This document shows positions 7,388-15,886 of a stretch of 37,978 nucleotides of DNA, piece by piece. The position numbers and the translations under genes were made by a program. The notes under the pieces are model-generated. The model had not been told where the DNA came from. It made no database searches and worked only from the letters and a program-made list of their open reading frames with translations. The stretch comes from a virus. Every line of letters starts with the position of its first letter. Position 1 is the stretch's first letter. The stretch spans positions 1 through 37,978 of IMG/VR virus record IMGVR_UViG_3300032287_003852; one strand, 5' to 3'.

Positions 7388-7867
7388 ATGGCAAATACAG
7401 ACAACTCCTGCGCAAAATTAGAAATTAAGGATCTTTGGTCAGACCGTACCGAACCTAACAAGGACACTCTCGGCGACATTATGAACTTACAAGCCGATAC
7501 ACAGAAAAATGTCTACGGATATGACTTCAAAAACATGACTTTGCGTGACCTAATGACATTCTGGCACATGAACAATCATGCAATGATCGATGAGATTCAC
7601 GAAGCAACCGATGCTCTAGGCGGAATCAAGGACGGGAACGGCAATGCCATCTGGAAACGATGGAAAAAGGCTCACGAGAGCTATTCTGATAAGAAATTCT
7701 CGGATTTATCAGACGAAGATCAACTTGAGTGCAAATTTGAGGTGATTGACATGCTACACTTCTTTATGAACTATGCCATTTCAATCGGAATGACTCCTCA
7801 GGAGATGTACAACATGTACATGTCTAAGAATGAGGAGAATCGAGCTCGTCAACAGAACGGTTATTAA
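7388..7867 (+). CDS. 56: dCTP/dUTP pyrophosphatase, dimeric all-alpha family (T4 gp56-like)
   Basis: Hydrolyses dUTP, and in T4 also dCTP, to monophosphates plus pyrophosphate. Motifs of the dimeric dUTPase family: EIHEATDALGG (E69, E72), WKRWKKAHE, then FEVIDMLHFFMN (E118, D121), and the closing KNEENRARQQNGY (147-159). The second half closely follows my memory of T4 gp56 (SPEDQLEIKFELIDQFHFFMN and KNKENFDRQDRGY), so dCTPase activity is plausible. The 159-residue length fits gp56 (171). It opens the replication block 18 bases before the polymerase gene. Together with the dCMP-type TS-family enzyme it suggests that dCTP is excluded from phage DNA. Confidence 0.9.
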   Translation: MANTDNSCAKLEIKDLWSDRTEPNKDTLGDIMNLQADTQKNVYGYDFKNMTLRDLMTFWHMNNHAMIDEIHEATDALGGIKDGNGNAIWKRWKKAHESYSDKKFSDLSDEDQLECKFEVIDMLHFFMNYAISIGMTPQEMYNMYMSKNEENRARQQNGY

Positions 7868-7885
7868 TTGGTAAAATATTAAAAC

Positions 7886-9259
7886 ATGATTGTAAGTACT
7901 GAATTTCACACGGAAGACTCAACGTTAGTCATTTCGTATTATAAGCCAGATGGAACAATTGGATTCATGAAGAAGCCGATTCTACCGCATGATCTTTATA
8001 ACTGGAACTTAACTCCAACCCCAACCGAGAATCGTAACTGGGATGGAAAGTTTCTAAAAAAAGTCCAAGGTAAGTGGTTAAGTCGTTTTAGACTTGAAGA
8101 GTTAACCCAAACTCGATTAGACCAAACCGAGTTAGATTCCATCTACTCTGATGATAGTCCAAAAAAGTACTATCTCGATATTGAGATCCAGTTGTTATCA
8201 ACTGACTTCCCGGATCCAAATAAAGCAGCGATGCCAGTTAATTTAATAACGTTCGTGAATGAGGATAATATCTGTTTCGTAATGTCAACCATGAAGAACT
8301 TAGAGAATCCAGTAATTTCGCAAATGCAAGATGAGGTTAACGATTACTTTAAGGCTCACGGCCAAGATTTCACTCTTAAGTATCTGTTTTTTGAGACAGA
8401 GGAAGAGATGATGACTACCTTTTTTCACAAAGTGCTTCCAAAGATTCCATTCTTGACAGGCTGGAACGTAATCGGATTTGACTGGTTGTATTTGATCAAT
8501 CGCTGTAAGAATTTAGGAATTGATCCAATGGCGCAAATGCCATCTAAGACATTGATCGGTAAAGCTAAAATGCCAGTTCACATGGGACTTCTGGATTACA
8601 TGGAAGTTTTTATGAACACAAAGCCGTATAAGGTTGTTGAAAATTACAAGTTAGATTATATTGCAAATCTTGTGCTTGGAACCACCAAACTACACAGTGA
8701 ATACGCAACGATGCTAGAAGCTCAACAGGATGTTGAGAATTTTATCAAGTACAACATCATTGATACTATTCTTATCAAATTGATAGAAGATAAGCTTGGC
8801 CTACTTGATGTCGCTTTTGCAATCTCTAAGTTTGCAAGAGTCGATGTTTCAAAGGTGTTCTCGGCAGTATTCATTACAGAGACGTTAATGTGCCGAGAAT
8901 TCTTAGAGCGTGGCCTGTACATGGCAAACGATCGAAGAGATCTTGAAGAGGATGCAACCTATGATGGCGCGTACGTTGCAAAACCTGAACCTGGATATTA
9001 CAAATACGTGTCATGTTTTGACTTTGCCTCAATGTATCCGAACATTCAAATTCAGTTTAATATTTCACCGGACGCTTACTTGGGAAAAATTAAACCTGAG
9101 CAGCAACCAACTGATGGTCAAATTCTGACAAAAAACAACACACTATTTACTAAAAAGTTTGATTCTGCTGCTCGCACAATCTTAACCCGTTTGTACAACG
9201 GTCGCGTTGACACCAAGAATGAAATGAAAAAACTAGAAGAGCAATTAAATGCTAACTAA
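7886..9259 (+). CDS. 43A: Family B DNA polymerase, N-terminal part (T4 gp43 split gene)
   Basis: Contains the proofreading 3'-5' exonuclease and the start of the palm. Exo I is YYLDIEIQ (D98, E100), Exo II is NVIGFD (194-199), Exo III is YNIID (289-293), and polymerase motif A is DFASMYPNI (379-387) followed by QFNISPD as in T4. The frame then ends at residue 457, at the point that corresponds to the start of the fingers. Motif B (KxxxNSxYG) and motif C (YGDTDS), both needed for synthesis, are missing and are not encoded elsewhere in the window. T4 gp43 is 898 residues. Split polymerases are known in some T4-like phages, so a second subunit gene outside the window is the likely explanation. 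Confidence 0.92.
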   Translation: MIVSTEFHTEDSTLVISYYKPDGTIGFMKKPILPHDLYNWNLTPTPTENRNWDGKFLKKVQGKWLSRFRLEELTQTRLDQTELDSIYSDDSPKKYYLDIEIQLLSTDFPDPNKAAMPVNLITFVNEDNICFVMSTMKNLENPVISQMQDEVNDYFKAHGQDFTLKYLFFETEEEMMTTFFHKVLPKIPFLTGWNVIGFDWLYLINRCKNLGIDPMAQMPSKTLIGKAKMPVHMGLLDYMEVFMNTKPYKVVENYKLDYIANLVLGTTKLHSEYATMLEAQQDVENFIKYNIIDTILIKLIEDKLGLLDVAFAISKFARVDVSKVFSAVFITETLMCREFLERGLYMANDRRDLEEDATYDGAYVAKPEPGYYKYVSCFDFASMYPNIQIQFNISPDAYLGKIKPEQQPTDGQILTKNNTLFTKKFDSAARTILTRLYNGRVDTKNEMKKLEEQLNAN

Positions 9260-9938
9260 ACTCAAAAAAATACTACGTAAAATTATGAACGGATATGATA
9301 TAGACACACTGATTGCCGTAAAATCAAGTTTTCAGGCTAATAAGTTTCAGTGGATAAAAACAAACGATCCAAACAAAATGGGTAAGATCGTTGAAGTTAG
9401 GGACGTTGTTCCAGGTCGAAATGGCAGATTGATCGCAATGCTGTCAGATGGTTCTCAGATCGATACTGACCTAGTTTCATCTAATTTAATGATGATAACT
9501 GATGGGCAAGACCCATTATCGTTTGATGAAATTAGATCAATTAACTACATTCCTTCTTTGTCAGAAGATGTACAAGTTTCAAAAGATATTCCTACTGAAT
9601 TTGTAGATGAAATTAAGGCACAAGCTCCTCAACCTATTCTTAGTGGTCAGCCCGCTCAAATTGTACAAGCTCCATCAAAATTTCAGTTAGATGTCGATCC
9701 TGGAGATCTATTTGGAATGTTTTCACTCGAGGACACCGATTTAAACTTATCAGTTCGAATTAAGCTGCCGAGTAAAACTCTACTAAAGATGATGTATCAG
9801 AATTCAAAGAACAAGGAAGAGTTTTTGACCAAACTATCAAACTATATAAATAATAACGTAACAGTCGATGCTATCAAGAAAACCATGAAGAAGGCATTAG
9901 CTGGTGACGCTAAAAAGAAGACAACTCCAAATGAATAA
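9249..9938 (+). CDS. Unknown 229-residue protein downstream of the split polymerase
   Basis: The ATG at 9249 overlaps the polymerase stop by 11 bases; the ATG at 9285 (MNGYDIDTLI) is an equally reasonable start. Three parts can be seen: an N-terminal beta-rich domain (about 20-95, with GKIVEVRDVVPGRNGRLIAM suggesting an SH3-like barrel), a Pro/Gln-rich linker (125-155), and a C-terminal helical segment (170-229) with a Lys-rich end. No polymerase motif is present, so it is not the missing half. Position between polymerase and recombinase suggests a DNA-metabolism role, but I do not recognise the family. Confidence 0.72.
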   Translation: MLTKLKKILRKIMNGYDIDTLIAVKSSFQANKFQWIKTNDPNKMGKIVEVRDVVPGRNGRLIAMLSDGSQIDTDLVSSNLMMITDGQDPLSFDEIRSINYIPSLSEDVQVSKDIPTEFVDEIKAQAPQPILSGQPAQIVQAPSKFQLDVDPGDLFGMFSLEDTDLNLSVRIKLPSKTLLKMMYQNSKNKEEFLTKLSNYINNNVTVDAIKKTMKKALAGDAKKKTTPNE

Positions 9939-10494
9939 GCCGCTAATCTCAAAAGAAACCAGCAAATTAGGTAGATTCAATGTACTGACCTTGACCAAGG
10001 ATCAGCACTCTAATCAATACTTGGCTGACGATCTTGACTACATTTGCCTAATTCCATTTGAAAAGTCCTCAGAAAACTCAATTAAGTCAATTTATGTACT
10101 AGATTATCTAAATCCAGTATCGGATTCTCAAACCGAATCCTTGATCATTGACACCGTCAATCCTGATCTTGATAAAACTCCATACGATAGCGTATGTCGT
10201 GCTCTAATTGAAGAAGCCGGCTTGAACATTGACGAATTAGGGCTCACCGAAAATAGCATTTATTATTTGGGAGACATTCAAACTAGCTCACCAATGTCAT
10301 GCAAGATGCACTGTTACGGAGTCGATATTACAAGCAAATCAGTTCTTGAATTCACAAGAAATTTATCAAAAGAACATTTCACAAAGGAAAGCTCATCTAT
10401 CAAAAAGGTAGGCTTTCACCAAGTAGTAAATGGAGACTTTCCGGACTCTACTATTTTAGCGGGTTCATTTTTATTAGTTTCATATTTCAACTAA
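9931..10494 (+). CDS. Nudix-fold-like protein with a degenerate Nudix box
   Basis: The ATG at 9931 overlaps the previous stop and is preferred over a GTG at 9904. The segment TPYDSVCRALIEEAGLNI resembles the helix of the Nudix box (GX5EX7REUXEEXGU): RALIEEAGL keeps the R and the EE pair, but the first Glu of REU is Ala and the upstream Gly/Glu are absent. Flanking strands (YICLIPFEK, KSIYVLDYLNP, IYYLGDIQTS, MHCYGVDIT, and VGFHQVVNGD) suit the fold. Nudix enzymes cleave nucleoside diphosphates linked to another group; loss of metal ligands suggests a changed or lost activity. Moderately sure of the fold, not of any reaction. It lies 51 bases before uvsX. Confidence 0.55.
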   Translation: MNKPLISKETSKLGRFNVLTLTKDQHSNQYLADDLDYICLIPFEKSSENSIKSIYVLDYLNPVSDSQTESLIIDTVNPDLDKTPYDSVCRALIEEAGLNIDELGLTENSIYYLGDIQTSSPMSCKMHCYGVDITSKSVLEFTRNLSKEHFTKESSSIKKVGFHQVVNGDFPDSTILAGSFLLVSYFN

Positions 10495-10503
10495 ATCCAA
10501 TTC

Positions 10504-10527
10504 AGTATCCTTTGTAAAAGATACTAA
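10504..10527 (+). other. Short inverted repeat upstream of uvsX
   Basis: AGTATC and GATACT form a six-base inverted repeat with a ten-base centre, 19-42 bases before the uvsX ATG. It may be an operator or leader hairpin; no T run follows, so it is not an obvious terminator. Confidence 0.3.
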
Positions 10528-10545
10528 AGATTAATTTTTATACAC

Positions 10546-11736
10546 ATGGCAAAATCAACAATGGACGCATTCGCCAAGTTTAACGACTTGCTCGAAAAGA
10601 AAGTCAAATCTAAAATTGAGATTCGTGGATTCTCAGACATCGAAGAGTATATTCCAACTGGAAACTACTTGCTAAACGCTCAAATGTCAGGCTCAGTGTT
10701 CGGAGGTTATCCCAACACCAGAAGCATCGGTATTGCTGGAGATTCTGGAGCAGGTAAAACATTTCTTTGCCTAAACGCGGTTCGCGAGCTTCAAAAGAAA
10801 GACTATATGGTAATCTACATTGATACCGAAGGTGCAATCGATTCTAGTGACTACTTGAAATTTGGAGTAGATTTATCTAAATTAAAATACCTTCGTATGG
10901 GTATGATCAGTGAGGTTAAGTTTTTTGTGAATGATCTAATCGAAACGATCAAAGAAAACCCAGGCCTTAAGATTGCACTATTTGTCGATTCAGTCGGCAT
11001 GTTAGATACTGATAAGAGCAAACGTGATATGGATGCGGGTAAAAATGCGGCAGACATGGGTCTTCGTGCAAAAGAAATGAGATCACTGTTTAAGTCATTG
11101 ACCTTGGATCTTTCAAATTACAAGATTCCTTTCATCTTCACTAATCACACCTATGCCTCAATGGATCAATATACTCCAAAGGGTATGTCAGGCGGTGGAG
11201 GTCCAGAATTCTCTGCCTCAATTATCTTGATGTTGAGTAAAGGAACTCTGAGAGATGAGGCTAAGACAACTACTGGAATTATCGTTCGTTCTAAAACTAA
11301 AAAGAACCGTTTGGCTAGACCTATCGATATCGAGTTCCATATCTCTTTTCATAAGGGTATGAATCCGTTCGTTGGCTTAGAACAATACGTTAGTTGGGAA
11401 AATTGCGGAGTCGGTAGAGGTAATAAATTAACGGAGAAAGAATTCGCTAAGCTTAAATCTGACGAAGCTGAACTATGTTCTAAGTTTGAAGTAGATGGAG
11501 AGACTTTTTACTTCTTACCCAAAAAATTGGGTAAAACTTATATTGTTAGACATAACGGTGACGCTGTTCCAGTCAAGGAATTTTTCTCAGCAAGACTTTT
11601 CACCAACGAGGTTTTGACTGAACTCGATGAAAAGGTAATCAAGCCAACCTTTAAGTTTCCGGAAACTCAGGATGGAATCGATAACATGGAAACAGAAGAA
11701 TTAGAAGACTTAACAGATTCGGATAATGACCTTTAA
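10546..11736 (+). CDS. uvsX: RecA-like recombinase UvsX
   Basis: Forms filaments on single-stranded DNA and catalyses strand exchange, driving recombination-dependent replication in T4-like phages. Walker A is GDSGAGKT (65-72), Walker B is LFVDSVGML (D148), YIDTEGAID lies between them, and FIFTNHTYASMDQYTPKGMS followed by GGGGPEF matches the UvsX DNA-binding loop region. Length 396 against 391 in T4. The C-terminal 25 residues are strongly acidic (ETEELEDLTDSDNDL). The stop overlaps the next ATG by 11 bases. UvsY was not seen in the window. Confidence 0.95.
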   Translation: MAKSTMDAFAKFNDLLEKKVKSKIEIRGFSDIEEYIPTGNYLLNAQMSGSVFGGYPNTRSIGIAGDSGAGKTFLCLNAVRELQKKDYMVIYIDTEGAIDSSDYLKFGVDLSKLKYLRMGMISEVKFFVNDLIETIKENPGLKIALFVDSVGMLDTDKSKRDMDAGKNAADMGLRAKEMRSLFKSLTLDLSNYKIPFIFTNHTYASMDQYTPKGMSGGGGPEFSASIILMLSKGTLRDEAKTTTGIIVRSKTKKNRLARPIDIEFHISFHKGMNPFVGLEQYVSWENCGVGRGNKLTEKEFAKLKSDEAELCSKFEVDGETFYFLPKKLGKTYIVRHNGDAVPVKEFFSARLFTNEVLTELDEKVIKPTFKFPETQDGIDNMETEELEDLTDSDNDL

Positions 11737-12070
11737 ACTGAGCGCGCTAGCTCCTCTTAAATATTCTCTTGAAGCTCACATTGCCCTGCCAGCATATCCA
11801 ACTAGGCAGGACTTTGTGTTCGATATAGCTTCATACCTAATTAGAGTTTCTGAAAGTAAGTCCAGAAAACTAGACCCAGAGGATCTAAAGTTTTCAACAA
11901 AAACTCTAAAATACGTTTTTAACGATAAGATGAACGATGATGAATTTCGTGATAGGATAAAACTTATTATGAAAGACATGATAGAAGATGGTAGTTTGGT
12001 CAAATCTGGAGAAAATCTAGTAATTAGCCAACTCGAATTTTTAAAACTTTACACAATTTCGAATAATTAA
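11726..12070 (+). CDS. Unknown 114-residue protein between uvsX and helicase
   Basis: Translationally coupled to uvsX (11-base overlap) and ending three bases before the helicase ATG. The C-terminal half (FRDRIKLIMKDMIEDGSLVK followed by SGENLVIS) reads like a helix followed by a beta hairpin, as in winged-helix domains; that is an inference from pattern only. T4 also has a small gene (40) between uvsX and 41, but I see no convincing sequence match, so the symbol is withheld. It may be an accessory or loading factor for the helicase. Confidence 0.75.
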   Translation: MTFKLSALAPLKYSLEAHIALPAYPTRQDFVFDIASYLIRVSESKSRKLDPEDLKFSTKTLKYVFNDKMNDDEFRDRIKLIMKDMIEDGSLVKSGENLVISQLEFLKLYTISNN

Positions 12071-12073
12071 AAT

Positions 12074-13597
12074 ATGACGATAGACTTCAAAGAGAACATT
12101 GAGCTTCTCGAAAAAATAATCTTTAACTTTGTTTTAACCGAAGACGATGGAGATGTCGTGATAAAGCCAAAGAACTATGATTCAATGGACAAACGTGAAA
12201 TCTTGCCTTTAGTTAAAGCCCATTATTTCAATGATGATACGTTACAGAGAGTCTATCGAGTTGCTAAAAAGTTTTTTGTTGAATACTCAAAAGTTCCAAC
12301 TAGAAATGAACTTAGAGAACTTTGCAATCTTTCAAACTTAGACATCCCTGAAGCAAAATTTAATGCATTGTTCGCAGTTGATTTGTCCAGCTATAACTAC
12401 GATTTTCTATTTAAGTACACAAAAGCATTCATATTTTATAAGAATCTAAATGCGTCAGTAATTGACGTTCTCTCTTATTTAAAAACAACTGAGATTAATC
12501 CAGAAAATGTTGAATTGATCACCAATGAAGTTAGAGAAAAATTCAATGAAAAATTAAACGTCTCTTTCACGAATGCCGAATCAGGACTAAACTTTTTCAA
12601 TCCAATAGATCACGTTCAACTATCAAAAATCGGTAACCCAAGTGGATTCAAGTTTTTTGATAAGACATTAGGCGGAGGTTGGAATCCAAAAACTTTGGTA
12701 GTTTTCCAAGGCCGACCTAAGGTAGGTAAATCAATGGTGCTTTCTAATATTGCAGGTAGAGCGTTTGTTTCAGGATGTAATGTCGGAATCGCAACTCTTG
12801 AGCTATCTGATAGAAAGTATATGAAACGCCTTGGATCAATGATTTTGGATATTCCATTCAAAGACTATGATTCAATGCTAGATAATACTCAAACTGCAGA
12901 AGTTGCCGGTAAAATGGCCAACTTAAAGAGCACAGTTCCTACTCTTGGAGAATTAATAGTAAAAGAATTTCCAACTGGAACTGCTTCAGCTATTGATGTT
13001 GAAAATTACTTTCTAAAAGTTCAGCAAAATACCGGCAAAAAATTCACAGTAATAGTTGTGGATTACATCAACTTGATGAGGCCAATGAGAGAACAAGGAA
13101 ACGTTTATGAAAAAATCAAGGTCATTTCAGAAGAGCTACGAGCTGTTGCAATCAGAAATGAATGGTGTATTATCACTGCAACTCAAATCAAAAGAGATGC
13201 AGTAGATGATCAGGATCTAAGCATGTCAGACATTGCTGAATCTTTCGGTTTGGTACACACAGTTGACTCCCTGTTCGGTTTGATTAGAGGACCGATGGAA
13301 AAGCGCATGAAAATCAAATTGATTGCGAACCGCGATGGTGGATACACTGAAAGCTTTAAAATGTTTAGAATGAGTTACGAATTCGCGAAATTGACCGAAG
13401 AAACTGATCCAGCTTCTGAATTTTATTCAGATGACGATGATACGCAGTCTCTTGAAAATCAAATGAGAACTCAGTACCATACTGTTCAAACAACGACCTT
13501 ACCTCCAAACTTAATTACAATGGAAGAGGCCATGAATCGACCAGCTCCTCAATACAAATCGCCAAGCGATTACGATGATCTGCTCAATTCAATTTAA
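12074..13597 (+). CDS. 41: Replicative DNA helicase, DnaB-like (T4 gp41-like)
   Basis: Hexameric 5'-3' helicase that unwinds the fork ahead of the polymerase. The N-terminal helical domain covers about 1-160. The RecA-like core has Walker A GRPKVGKS (213-220), GIATLELSDR, Walker B FTVIVVDYINL (D330), an ITATQIKRD segment, and a final IKLIANRDGGYTESFKMF with the usual arginine-finger region. The acidic, Pro-containing C-terminal tail (about 440-507) is longer than needed for the fold. Length 507 against 475 in T4. It follows uvsX as in T4-type replication clusters. Confidence 0.94.
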   Translation: MTIDFKENIELLEKIIFNFVLTEDDGDVVIKPKNYDSMDKREILPLVKAHYFNDDTLQRVYRVAKKFFVEYSKVPTRNELRELCNLSNLDIPEAKFNALFAVDLSSYNYDFLFKYTKAFIFYKNLNASVIDVLSYLKTTEINPENVELITNEVREKFNEKLNVSFTNAESGLNFFNPIDHVQLSKIGNPSGFKFFDKTLGGGWNPKTLVVFQGRPKVGKSMVLSNIAGRAFVSGCNVGIATLELSDRKYMKRLGSMILDIPFKDYDSMLDNTQTAEVAGKMANLKSTVPTLGELIVKEFPTGTASAIDVENYFLKVQQNTGKKFTVIVVDYINLMRPMREQGNVYEKIKVISEELRAVAIRNEWCIITATQIKRDAVDDQDLSMSDIAESFGLVHTVDSLFGLIRGPMEKRMKIKLIANRDGGYTESFKMFRMSYEFAKLTEETDPASEFYSDDDDTQSLENQMRTQYHTVQTTTLPPNLITMEEAMNRPAPQYKSPSDYDDLLNSI

Positions 13598-13612
13598 AAA
13601 AACACAAATAAT

Positions 13613-14287
13613 GTGATACCTAGACAAAACGATGCCCGCCTAGAAGATGACGATTTTAATTCGTTGAATTCTCATGATGATGATTTTTTATTTGAAGGCG
13701 ACGATGAAGATCTACTAGATGACCATCTTCTAACTGAAGATTACGATGATGATGAGCTAGAAAGACGTAGAGCCGCTTATGCAGATCTAAAGAAAAACGA
13801 CAAAATATTTAATAATACATATAACTTTGGATTAGACACCTCTGATGATGAGGATGAAGGTTCTCCAAGGCCAAGTAATTCTGAGATAAAGCTCGACAGT
13901 GGATCTCCAGATTATCACATGTACGATCCGGAAAAGTTCTCAGAAAGCCTCGATCTTAAGATAGTTCAACGAGACATATATGAATTCATCCAATCCAATT
14001 CGAGGGTGAAGGCTATACTCGGAAATGAACCTGATAAAAAGAAATTCACTAAGCCAGAGATCAACGAACTTTTTGAGATTTTAAATTTGGGATTATCAAA
14101 CGGTGCAACCGGCAACGTCTTCATAAATCCAATCCATGTACTTGATTCAATCTCTTCATTGATAAACATGGAGTACAAAAAAATATTCGACCAATTAAGC
14201 TATGACAATAAGGAGATTTTATTGGTAGAATTAAACAACAAGTACGGTTTTCTAGATAATACCGGCAAGAACTATAAAATATTCTAA
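13613..14287 (+). CDS. Unknown protein with a very acidic N-terminus
   Basis: GTG 13613 is taken as the start because the ATG two bases earlier runs straight into TGA. Residues 1-60 are dominated by Asp and Glu (LEDDDF, EGDDEDLLDD, DYDDDE), probably disordered and possibly DNA-mimicking or protein-binding. Residues 120-224 look folded and helical (DIYEFIQSNSRVKAILGN, KPEINELFEILNLGLSNGA). It ends directly before the gp47 ATG, so it is co-expressed with the recombination nuclease. I recognise no family; it matches neither T4 gp33 nor gp55. Confidence 0.72.
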   Translation: MIPRQNDARLEDDDFNSLNSHDDDFLFEGDDEDLLDDHLLTEDYDDDELERRRAAYADLKKNDKIFNNTYNFGLDTSDDEDEGSPRPSNSEIKLDSGSPDYHMYDPEKFSESLDLKIVQRDIYEFIQSNSRVKAILGNEPDKKKFTKPEINELFEILNLGLSNGATGNVFINPIHVLDSISSLINMEYKKIFDQLSYDNKEILLVELNNKYGFLDNTGKNYKIF

Positions 14288-15400
14288 ATGAAACTAACTA
14301 ATATCCGAAAAATAACTTTAGTTGGAGATCTTCACCTTGGAATAAAAAACAATTCAATAGAATGGCTCCAGATTCAAAAGGACTTTCTACTGGACTTTTT
14401 ATTGAAAAAGGTCGATGAAGACTTTGATGAAGATCGAGACATCCTCTTTTTAGAAGGGGATATTTTTCATTCTAGAGAATCAATCAATGTTAGAATCCAT
14501 GACGAAGCCTTGACAATATTCAAGAAGCTTGCTCAAAAGTTCAAAAGGGGAATCTACATCATTATTGGCAATCACGATGTTTACTACAAAGACCGAAATG
14601 TAGTTCATTCACTCAAGTCAATTTCTCATATTGCTGACAACATTCACGTTTTTGAAAATCCTGAAATTCTAACAATCAACGGAACTCATAACTTCTTGAT
14701 GTTACCTTGGGTTGAGGATGTCAATCGAATTAATCAGATCATAACCGATCATAAAGATTTGTGCGAATATATTGTTTGTCATGCTGACATCAAGGGGCTC
14801 CGCTTCAACAAATGGACAAAGGTTGAGCATGGAATCGAAGTTGATATGTTGTCCTCTTATAAGAGAGTTTATGCTGGACACATTCATCATCGGCAAGAAT
14901 TTAAAAACGTTCTCTATACTGGAACCCCATATCAAATGGACCGTGGAGATAGAGATAACGTTAAAGGCTTTTATGAATTATCCTTAGCCAAGGATTCAAT
15001 CGTCGAAAGGTTCGTTGAAAATACCCAGTCTCCAGTTTACAAGAAGTTTGATATTTACGAGCTTTTAGAGATGCCAGTAGAGCAAGTCATTTCAAATTTA
15101 AGCAATGCTTTCGTTGATGTGATGATAAGCGTGAATTTCGTCAATAAGTTCCCAGTTACTCGATTCATTGAAGCTGTCTCTAAATCAACACACCGTAAGA
15201 TTGAATTTTTTACGTATGTTGACCAAGTTAAAGAGGAAACGGCTGGAGTTGATTTTAATCCAGAAGATCAATTCAACATAATTGATATTTTCAAGAGTTT
15301 TCTTAAGTCAAAGGAATATTCTCAAACATTCAAAACGGATCTTGCTAGAAAGTTTGTAGAAATTCATAATATTGTAAAACAAGAAGGATCACATGAGTAG
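14288..15400 (+). CDS. 47: Recombination endonuclease subunit, Mre11/SbcD-like (T4 gp47-like)
   Basis: Metal-dependent nuclease of the gp46-gp47 complex that processes DNA ends for recombination and helps degrade host DNA. Calcineurin-type phosphoesterase motifs in order: GDLHLG (D14, H16), EGDIFHS (D58), GNHDVYY (94-100), VCHADIKG (H165) and AGHIHHRQ (H198, H200). Length 370 against 339 in T4. The C-terminal 100 residues (from about 270) probably include the segment that binds the coiled coil of gp46. Its stop overlaps the following SET-like gene by eight bases. Confidence 0.94.
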   Translation: MKLTNIRKITLVGDLHLGIKNNSIEWLQIQKDFLLDFLLKKVDEDFDEDRDILFLEGDIFHSRESINVRIHDEALTIFKKLAQKFKRGIYIIIGNHDVYYKDRNVVHSLKSISHIADNIHVFENPEILTINGTHNFLMLPWVEDVNRINQIITDHKDLCEYIVCHADIKGLRFNKWTKVEHGIEVDMLSSYKRVYAGHIHHRQEFKNVLYTGTPYQMDRGDRDNVKGFYELSLAKDSIVERFVENTQSPVYKKFDIYELLEMPVEQVISNLSNAFVDVMISVNFVNKFPVTRFIEAVSKSTHRKIEFFTYVDQVKEETAGVDFNPEDQFNIIDIFKSFLKSKEYSQTFKTDLARKFVEIHNIVKQEGSHE

Positions 15401-15884
15401 AACACCCAAGATTTTATCTAACCTCTATGTAAAACCGATTAATGATAAAGAGTTCGGCGTGTTTACGTCTGCTCCTCTTTATAGAGATTCAGTCATTGAG
15501 TTTTGTGCGTGGTTACCAGTTAGTCAAAAGCTTCAGATCCTGATTGATAAAAACGATGCCAATTTGGGCCAGAAATTATTCGTTAATCCTGACGGCCTTG
15601 AAAAGGAACGCCAATTTGCGGCTAAGATTGCTGAACTTGATCTACAAGAGAGATTGGATCGAGGACTAATATCGTCAGAACAATTCAAAGCCATTTTAAT
15701 TGAGGTGGCGAATCCAACTAAACTATTAAGTGTCTCATCTCATGCAATACTATTGGGATTTGGCTCATTGTATCGCCGAAGCGAATTACCTAATATCACT
15801 TGGGAATACGATAGCGAGTCTAAACTCTATAAGTTTTATACAACTCAAGATGTTGGCGCAAATAGCGAACTTACTTATTTTTAA
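15393..15884 (+). CDS. SET-domain-like protein inserted between gp47 and gp46
   Basis: A 163-residue protein whose layout follows SET-domain lysine methyltransferases: GVFTSAPLYRDSVIEFC (22-38) resembles the opening strands (GVFA..I..G..I.E), LLGFGSLYRRSELPN (120-134) resembles the core LGxxxxxNHSxxPN, and FYTTQDVGANSELTYF (148-163) resembles A.RDI..GEELT..Y. In canonical enzymes NHS contacts S-adenosylmethionine; here RRS replaces it, so activity is uncertain. No pre- or post-SET Cys clusters occur. It overlaps the gp47 stop and ends two bases before gp46, hence is co-expressed with the nuclease. The fold call is by eye. Confidence 0.6.
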   Translation: MSRTPKILSNLYVKPINDKEFGVFTSAPLYRDSVIEFCAWLPVSQKLQILIDKNDANLGQKLFVNPDGLEKERQFAAKIAELDLQERLDRGLISSEQFKAILIEVANPTKLLSVSSHAILLGFGSLYRRSELPNITWEYDSESKLYKFYTTQDVGANSELTYF

Positions 15885-15886
15885 TC

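Noticed and set aside
9845-9853. TATAAATAA on plus inside the 229-residue gene
   Set aside because: It encodes Tyr-Ile-Asn-Asn within a coding region and lies among replication genes, 78 bases before the Nudix-like start. Chance occurrence in AT-rich coding DNA is likely.
9249-9938. C-terminal half of the DNA polymerase in the next gene
   Set aside because: No motif B or C, and the composition and domain layout differ.
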